This document shows, in pieces, positions 60,056 through 64,000 of a stretch of DNA of 64,000 bases. The DNA is from UM-FILTER-47-13 sp964445195 (GTDB lineage Bacteria; Pseudomonadota; Alphaproteobacteria; Micavibrionales; Micavibrionaceae). Within the stretch, counting starts at the first letter, position 1. Each line of letters opens with the position of its first letter. The DNA is taken from positions 9,823 to 73,822 of the forward strand of contig CAYUKA010000008.1 of NCBI GenBank assembly GCA_964445195.1. Reading direction: 5' to 3'. The translations under genes and the position numbers were made by a program. The notes under the pieces are model-generated. The model saw only the letters and a list, made by a program, of their open reading frames with translations. It made no database searches and was not told the DNA's origin.

Positions 60056-62368
60056 CTACTCGGCGCGGGAGCCGTATTCCAGCGGCGTGTCCAGCTCGCT
60101 GGTCAGCATATGCACCAGCAGCGCTTCGCTGGCGCGGCCATCCTGCTGGATATCGTGATGACTTTGATAGGCGCGGATGGCATCGGCGGTCACGGGGTCG
60201 TTCACGCCATCGGCCGGGCCGGGGTAAAGGCCGAAGCGGATCAGCTGTTCCTGAATCTGGGCGATGACCGCGGGGCTTGCGGCAGGTGCGGTCGGTTCAG
60301 ACGGCGCAGGCACAGCATCGGCCAGCGGCAGCCCGCCTGCGTTTGCTGTTGTCTTCTCCGGTGACGGGTTCAGCGGTCCGGCCTCAATATATTCGACACC
60401 GCTGTCACGCTCATTATCTTGTGTTCCGGCGGCCGGGGCAACAGCGGCAGCCCGGCGGGCGGTTGCTGCGGCGCTATCCGGCGCGGCAGGAGCCTGCGCT
60501 TTGTCGTCGGCTTCACGCTGGCCATACAGGCGCTCCACCTCTTCCGGGAACAGACCGAGCGTCTTGGCCAGCTGGTCGAGAGCCATTTGCGCTTCCGGGC
60601 TGCCCATATCGGCGGCCTGCTTGTACCAATACAGCGCCTCGTCAGGGCGGGAATTGCCGGTCAGGCCGTTTTCATGGATCAGGCCGAGATTGTAGGCCGC
60701 TTCCATGATGCCCTGCCCGGCGGCCTGTTCAAACTGGCGGGCCGCTTCTTCGGGGTTGTAGCGGGTGCCGATCCCCTCGATATAGGCGATGCCGAGATTA
60801 TATTGCGCTTCCGGGTGGCCCATATCGGCAGCGGCGCGGTACCAGTTCACAGCCGTGTTTATGTTCTCCTCTACGCCCAGCCCCTGATGATAAAGCACGC
60901 CGAGATTATAGCGCGCATTGCCGACGCCGTTGACGGCTGACTCGCGGAACCATAGTGCCGCGCGCTCGTAATTCACATCAACGCCGCCGTGACCGGCTGT
61001 ATAGATTGCGGCGAGGTCGTGCTGGGCCTCGGCCACGCCTTCAAAGGCTTTGGTTTCGACCTCTTTAATCACTGGCGGCAGGTCCGGATCGGGATCGATC
61101 CGGGCGCTGATGGGCGCCTGGTTTGTCTGGGCGGCGATAAAATCGCCGGCGTCTACCTCGCGGGTTTCACCGGCGGTGAAGGCAGCGGGCCGGGCCTGCG
61201 GCGCCGATGTTGTTTCGGGTTTGCCTGGCGGCGCGGGCGTCGGTGCGGCGTCGTTCAGATCTTCAGGAGGCGTCGCGGCGGCCGGGGCGATCTCGTTCAG
61301 CTGCGCGGCCAGCGCTGCCGGGTCTTCATCAAGGCTGGCCAGCAGTTCCTCATCGCTCATCTCCAGCGGGGACTTTTCAGCGGTCGGCCGTGCGTCTTCA
61401 CTGGTTGTTTCTGTCTCTCCATAAGCCAGCGCGCCTTCAATCGCACGCGTAAAGCGCTGCTCAGATGCCGGCGGCGGTTCTTCATAGGCCGGCAGGGCCG
61501 GGAAAGACGGTGGCGGCGTTCCAACGCCACTGGCATCAGACAACATTTGCCCTGGCGTGGCGTTGAACCGGGCCAGCTGCGGCGTGCCTGGTTCGCGCAG
61601 CTGCAGGTGACTGATTGCCCAGCCGCCAGCAATGCCGAGCAGGATCATTGCGGCAACAGTAGCGGTGCGTACCGGGCCGTGTTGTTGCCACCACGGGCGT
61701 TCGTTCATTCCCTCGTCATCTGTGTCCGGGGCCTGCGGCAGACGGATTTTGCTACGGCTGTCTGCACCGTGAGGCGGTTCGCCGGCACCGAGGTGGCTGA
61801 TGGCTGCTGTCTGGACGGCTTCCTGCGTATCGATAACGGTTTCCTCGATCCGCTCCAGCTTGCGCAGCATCCGGGCCTTTTCCTGTGTGACTTTATCAAG
61901 GCGGCGATTGATCTTGGCGTATTCGGCCAGCGCTGCTTCCATTTTATCGGCCAGCGCTGCGGCTTGTTCAATGCGGGCAAACTGCTCGTCCTGGGCTTTT
62001 TGCAGGGCTTTGTGGCGTTTTTCGAATGTGGCTTCGCTTTTATAAAGGCGGTCCTGTACGGTCAGGAAAGCCCGTTCGCCCTGATCGGCTTTTTCATTGA
62101 GATCGCGCAGCGAGCGGCGCATTTGTTTGCGTTCTTTTTCGGACTCGGCAAGACGCTGCCCGACATCGCGCAGCAGCATAATGATCTCGGCCTCGTAATC
62201 GGGCCTGCCTCCAGACTCGTCTGCGCCCGCAGGGCCCTGACCGGCCGGTGCGGTATCGGTTTCATCATCGTCAAACTCAGGAAAAACCAAGCCCTTATCC
62301 TTACAAAGTCTTACATAATTATTACCGTGAATAGCTGAAATATAACCAATGAAACCGCCGGGCGCCAT
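60056..62368 (-). CDS. PodJ-like coiled-coil, transmembrane, Sel1-repeat and peptidoglycan-binding protein
   Basis: A 770-residue protein with four clear regions. Residues 1-35 are a short domain (MAPGGFIGYISAIHGNNYVR). Residues 58-184 are a long coiled coil rich in Glu, Lys, Arg and Gln. A single membrane segment lies at 234-252 (TATVAAMILLGIAGG). An acidic Pro-rich stretch precedes four Sel1-type repeats at about 450-610 (NARYNLGVLYHQGLGVEENI and AQYNLGIAYIEGIG). The C-terminus is a PG_binding_1 domain (about 700-765, IQEQLIRFGLYPGPADGVND). Cytoplasmic coiled coil, one membrane pass, periplasmic Sel1 and peptidoglycan-binding is the layout of Caulobacter PodJ, a cell-pole organiser. The ATG at 62368 is preferred to a TTG at 62392. 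Confidence 0.82.
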   Translation of the reverse strand: MAPGGFIGYISAIHGNNYVRLCKDKGLVFPEFDDDETDTAPAGQGPAGADESGGRPDYEAEIIMLLRDVGQRLAESEKERKQMRRSLRDLNEKADQGERAFLTVQDRLYKSEATFEKRHKALQKAQDEQFARIEQAAALADKMEAALAEYAKINRRLDKVTQEKARMLRKLERIEETVIDTQEAVQTAAISHLGAGEPPHGADSRSKIRLPQAPDTDDEGMNERPWWQQHGPVRTATVAAMILLGIAGGWAISHLQLREPGTPQLARFNATPGQMLSDASGVGTPPPSFPALPAYEEPPPASEQRFTRAIEGALAYGETETTSEDARPTAEKSPLEMSDEELLASLDEDPAALAAQLNEIAPAAATPPEDLNDAAPTPAPPGKPETTSAPQARPAAFTAGETREVDAGDFIAAQTNQAPISARIDPDPDLPPVIKEVETKAFEGVAEAQHDLAAIYTAGHGGVDVNYERAALWFRESAVNGVGNARYNLGVLYHQGLGVEENINTAVNWYRAAADMGHPEAQYNLGIAYIEGIGTRYNPEEAARQFEQAAGQGIMEAAYNLGLIHENGLTGNSRPDEALYWYKQAADMGSPEAQMALDQLAKTLGLFPEEVERLYGQREADDKAQAPAAPDSAAATARRAAAVAPAAGTQDNERDSGVEYIEAGPLNPSPEKTTANAGGLPLADAVPAPSEPTAPAASPAVIAQIQEQLIRFGLYPGPADGVNDPVTADAIRAYQSHHDIQQDGRASEALLVHMLTSELDTPLEYGSRAE

Positions 62369-62392
62369 GTCTTTCTTGTGTTTTGTCCACAA

Positions 62393-62614
62393 AGCACAGA
62401 CCAGCGGGATTCATGTCACAAACCGACGATGCGGGTACTATGCCAGGCGTTGTTCAATCCTTCATTCCGGCTGATAAAGTCCGGTAGTATGTTCGCCCGT
62501 GTATTTGTAATCTGTATTTTTTGGTCTGTTTGGCCATTTTTTTTCTACAAAATCTAGAATCTTTATGTTATTTTACCTTACCTTACGTAAAATATTTTGT
62601 CTAGAAAGAATACA
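62393..62614. other. AT-rich non-coding stretch with inverted repeats
   Basis: Upstream of the Sel1-repeat gene the composition changes to AT-rich. The clearest structure is ATTTTAC (62569-62575) with GTAAAAT (62586-62592) around CTTACCTTAC. The six-base TCTAGA occurs twice nearby (about 62558 and 62599). No gene is visible. It may hold the divergent promoters of the Sel1-repeat gene and of the small interrupted gene. Confidence 0.5.
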
Positions 62615-62923
62615 ATGTCTAGTGAACCGTTAACACATTTAATGCCTTCTGATACTACCGAGGTGCTTGATCTGGAAGACCTGACTTCTGTGACACTGGT
62701 ATTCGGAGAAGATGGAGTCAGCTTAGTGGCATAGTTTCAGAATCGTAGTAAGCCTGTTATCCTTGGTACCATGCCAAATATGAACGTTCTTGGCCGTGTA
62801 GCTGATTCAACCTATCATCAAGGGGGAGCGAACTCTGCGAAAGCCGGGATTGTGCGCAGTCTTTTGGACGGAAGGCTGGGGGATGTACAAGAGCCCGCAG
62901 ATATGATTTCAAGACCGAAATAA
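62615..62923 (+). pseudogene. Small gene interrupted by an in-frame amber codon
   Basis: Reading from the ATG at 62615 gives 39 residues (MSSEPLTHLMPSDTTEVLDL, then EDLTSVTLVFGEDGVSLVA), a TAG at 62732-62734, and then 62 more sense codons in the same frame (ending PADMISRPK) before TAA at 62921. The downstream part has its own ATG at 62771. The uninterrupted stretch after a single stop suggests either a pseudogene of a protein of about 102 residues, two short ORFs, or readthrough. Codon use is AT-leaning, unlike the rest of the window. I recognise no family. A hairpin CCCGTACG/CGTACGGG follows at 62945-62969. Confidence 0.35.
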
Positions 62924-63021
62924 GGCGTAAATTTCAGACGGTGGCCCGTACGAAATAAGGCCGTACGGGATTCGAATTAGATAATTAACGTACTGATACT
63001 ATTGAATAATAAATTTATTAA

Positions 63022-63048
63022 AACCGAAGGGGCCCCCAATAAGGCCCC
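63022..63048 (-). terminator. Terminator-like hairpin after the 63.0 kb hypothetical gene (minus strand)
   Basis: Just beyond the stop codon of the minus-strand gene, GGGGGCC and GGCCCC arms face each other across TTATTGGG, with TTTTAATAAATTT shortly after. The T run is loose, so this is a moderate terminator candidate. Confidence 0.5.
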
Positions 63049-63402
63049 CTAACTTAGATGTTTCCTTAAATTTTGTATCCAGTGTTCACATGGTTCATCT
63101 ATTGGAGCTTCACCCCTTCTCTTTTGGCAAAGGCACTCCGCTAAAGCTTTAATCCAGTCATTAGAAAACTGCTTTATATTACTGGCATGGTGAGGCTTTG
63201 GACGCTTGCGAAAATCCCATTCACGCGGCCAAACATAATCCGAAATATCTTCGCCCTCTTCATGGGCTTTTTTCAGTGCTTCCGTGAATTTCTCGCGTTC
63301 TTCTTGCTCTTTTCTGATTTGTTCGTCTATGTGAGTAGTATTGAAGAGGCCACTACTCAACAAATCAGCAATTGCAGGGTCTTTTTTCTGGGATTCTGGC
63401 AT
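63049..63402 (-). CDS. Hypothetical protein in the AT-rich right-hand region
   Basis: A 117-residue soluble protein that I do not recognise. It is rich in charged residues: a helix with EQIRKEQEEREKFTEALKKA (about residues 27-46), a DYVWPREWDFRKRPKP segment, and a C-terminal part with three Cys (CLCQKRRGEAPIDEPCEHW). The Cys spacing could bind a metal, but this is speculative. No signal or membrane segment is present. It ends just before a hairpin, and its codon use is more AT-rich than the rest of the window, as expected for a recently acquired gene. Confidence 0.6.
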   Translation of the reverse strand: MPESQKKDPAIADLLSSGLFNTTHIDEQIRKEQEEREKFTEALKKAHEEGEDISDYVWPREWDFRKRPKPHHASNIKQFSNDWIKALAECLCQKRRGEAPIDEPCEHWIQNLRKHLS

Positions 63403-63486
63403 AAGCCAGTATTAGGCTTTTTTACTGAATTTGCCAACTATTACAGTCCAATTCTATATAATGTTATCCAGATAAAGCGGATGGAT

Positions 63487-63948
63487 TTACGCGGCTGATA
63501 GTTTTCTTGCGTTATTGGTGGTTGATTTTATAGCTTCAATTAAAACCAAAGCGGTGCTTTCTTCATAAGTCAGCGTTCCGTTTTCGTAAGAGTAGCGCCA
63601 CTTTTCAAAAGCATCGCTTATTTTATAGATTTGTTGTTCCAATACATCAGTTATCGGCTGTTTATCTTTATCTTGAGGGATATATAACGGAAATTTTTCC
63701 ATGGCATAAAACGCGATAAGTTCCCGTATGGCAGGATAGTTTCTAATTTCTTGCTGAGTTTCTGATGGAAGTTTCCTGAAAAGTTCTAAGATGTTGTGAC
63801 CGCGTGGTGCTTTAACGTCTTTCTCATTGCTTTTTCGGGCCTTTAGAACAACATGTAATTCTTTAATATAAAGCTCTAGCGCAAATGCTAAGCAGACAAT
63901 GCTTGGAGTTGATACTGGAAACGCACCAAAAGCCGTTTTGCTTACCAA
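63487..63948 (-). CDS. HEPN-domain-like protein, start uncertain
   Basis: A protein of about 153 residues, read from a TTG at 63948. The N-terminal part has the helix SIVCLAFALELYIKELHVVL and the middle FRKLPSETQQEIRNY. The helical pattern resembles HEPN proteins, which often act as RNases or toxins in defence and toxin-antitoxin loci; the R-x4-H signature is not clearly seen, so this is a by-eye call. The same frame continues upstream to a TGA at 63991-63993 with no ATG. An ATGATG at 63989-63994 lies in another frame, so a frameshift near the start is possible. The region continues past the window edge. Confidence 0.5.
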   Translation of the reverse strand: MVSKTAFGAFPVSTPSIVCLAFALELYIKELHVVLKARKSNEKDVKAPRGHNILELFRKLPSETQQEIRNYPAIRELIAFYAMEKFPLYIPQDKDKQPITDVLEQQIYKISDAFEKWRYSYENGTLTYEESTALVLIEAIKSTTNNARKLSAA

Positions 63949-64000
63949 TAGACCTGTTGCAAAAGTAGCGTGATTTTCTTGCGCGGTCCATCATCCAGCC

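Noticed and set aside
60989..62338. Plus-strand ORF of 449 residues opposite the Sel1-repeat protein
   Set aside because: It is Gly/Arg/Phe-rich antisense of the coiled-coil and acidic regions, with no recognisable domain.
1..64000. tRNA, rRNA, CRISPR, insertion sequences, integrases or phage genes
   Set aside because: I looked for cloverleaf-like sequence, repeats with regular spacing and transposase-type proteins and saw none that I could support.

Overview
This window is a piece of an alphaproteobacterial chromosome with fairly high GC content. The signs are the gene order secY-adk-rpsM-rpsK-rpoA-rplQ, a short adenylate kinase without the long LID insert, an ATP12-family F1 assembly chaperone, a DUF3035 lipoprotein next to lspA, and a family-4-type uracil-DNA glycosylase of the alphaproteobacterial kind. 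I could not assign a genus. No rRNA, tRNA, CRISPR array, insertion sequence or integrase was found. Coding density is very high and many neighbouring genes overlap by 4 bases.

Layout. 0-7.7 kb: the end of the ribosomal-protein supercluster (rpmD, rplO, then secY-adk, then rpsM-rpsK-rpoA-rplQ). An unusual 1.8 kb block (a hypothetical gene, a Phe-rich short ORF and a GNAT acetyltransferase, with terminators on both sides) separates rplO from secY. 7.7-16.8 kb, plus strand: a Do-like periplasmic protease, rarA (apparently frameshifted in its Walker A motif), crcB, an RluA-type pseudouridine synthase, an AsmA-like protein, an ATP12 chaperone and an ABC exporter preceded by a leader-like region. 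16.8-36.2 kb, almost all minus strand: a Kef-type antiporter, a small membrane protein, mutL, a pentapeptide-repeat protein, pgi, a pair of M16 peptidases, a DUF3035 lipoprotein, lspA, ileS (carrying an in-frame palindromic repeat), ribF, ppx and ppk1.

36.2-43.1 kb is a signalling block. It has two proteins with a C-terminal receiver domain and an unrecognised N-terminal domain, a universal stress protein, an NtrC-type sigma-54 activator, and an OmpR-type regulator with its histidine kinase. One receiver protein lies behind a textbook sigma-54 promoter with two upstream inverted repeats, divergent from the sigma-54 activator. 43.1-51.2 kb is a lipid-modification cluster: a flavoprotein oxidoreductase, DUF1365, a MipA-type outer-membrane protein, and then a tightly overlapped operon of Cfa-type methyltransferase, chalcone-isomerase-like protein, MFS transporter, DUF3833 lipoprotein, SDR and SOUL haem-binding protein. 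A plausible joint role is making or handling modified (cyclopropane, methylated or furan) fatty acids in the envelope.

51.2-62.4 kb holds an acyltransferase, a lytic transglycosylase, the uracil-DNA glycosylase (which lacks the cysteines needed for an Fe-S cluster), ETF-ubiquinone oxidoreductase, a TPR lipoprotein, ispE, a flavin/pyridoxamine oxidase-like protein, and a large coiled-coil/transmembrane/Sel1/peptidoglycan-binding protein built like the polarity factor PodJ. From about 62.4 kb to the right edge the sequence becomes visibly AT-rich, with a short gene interrupted by an amber codon, a hypothetical protein and a HEPN-like protein. This looks like the start of a horizontally acquired island that continues past the window.
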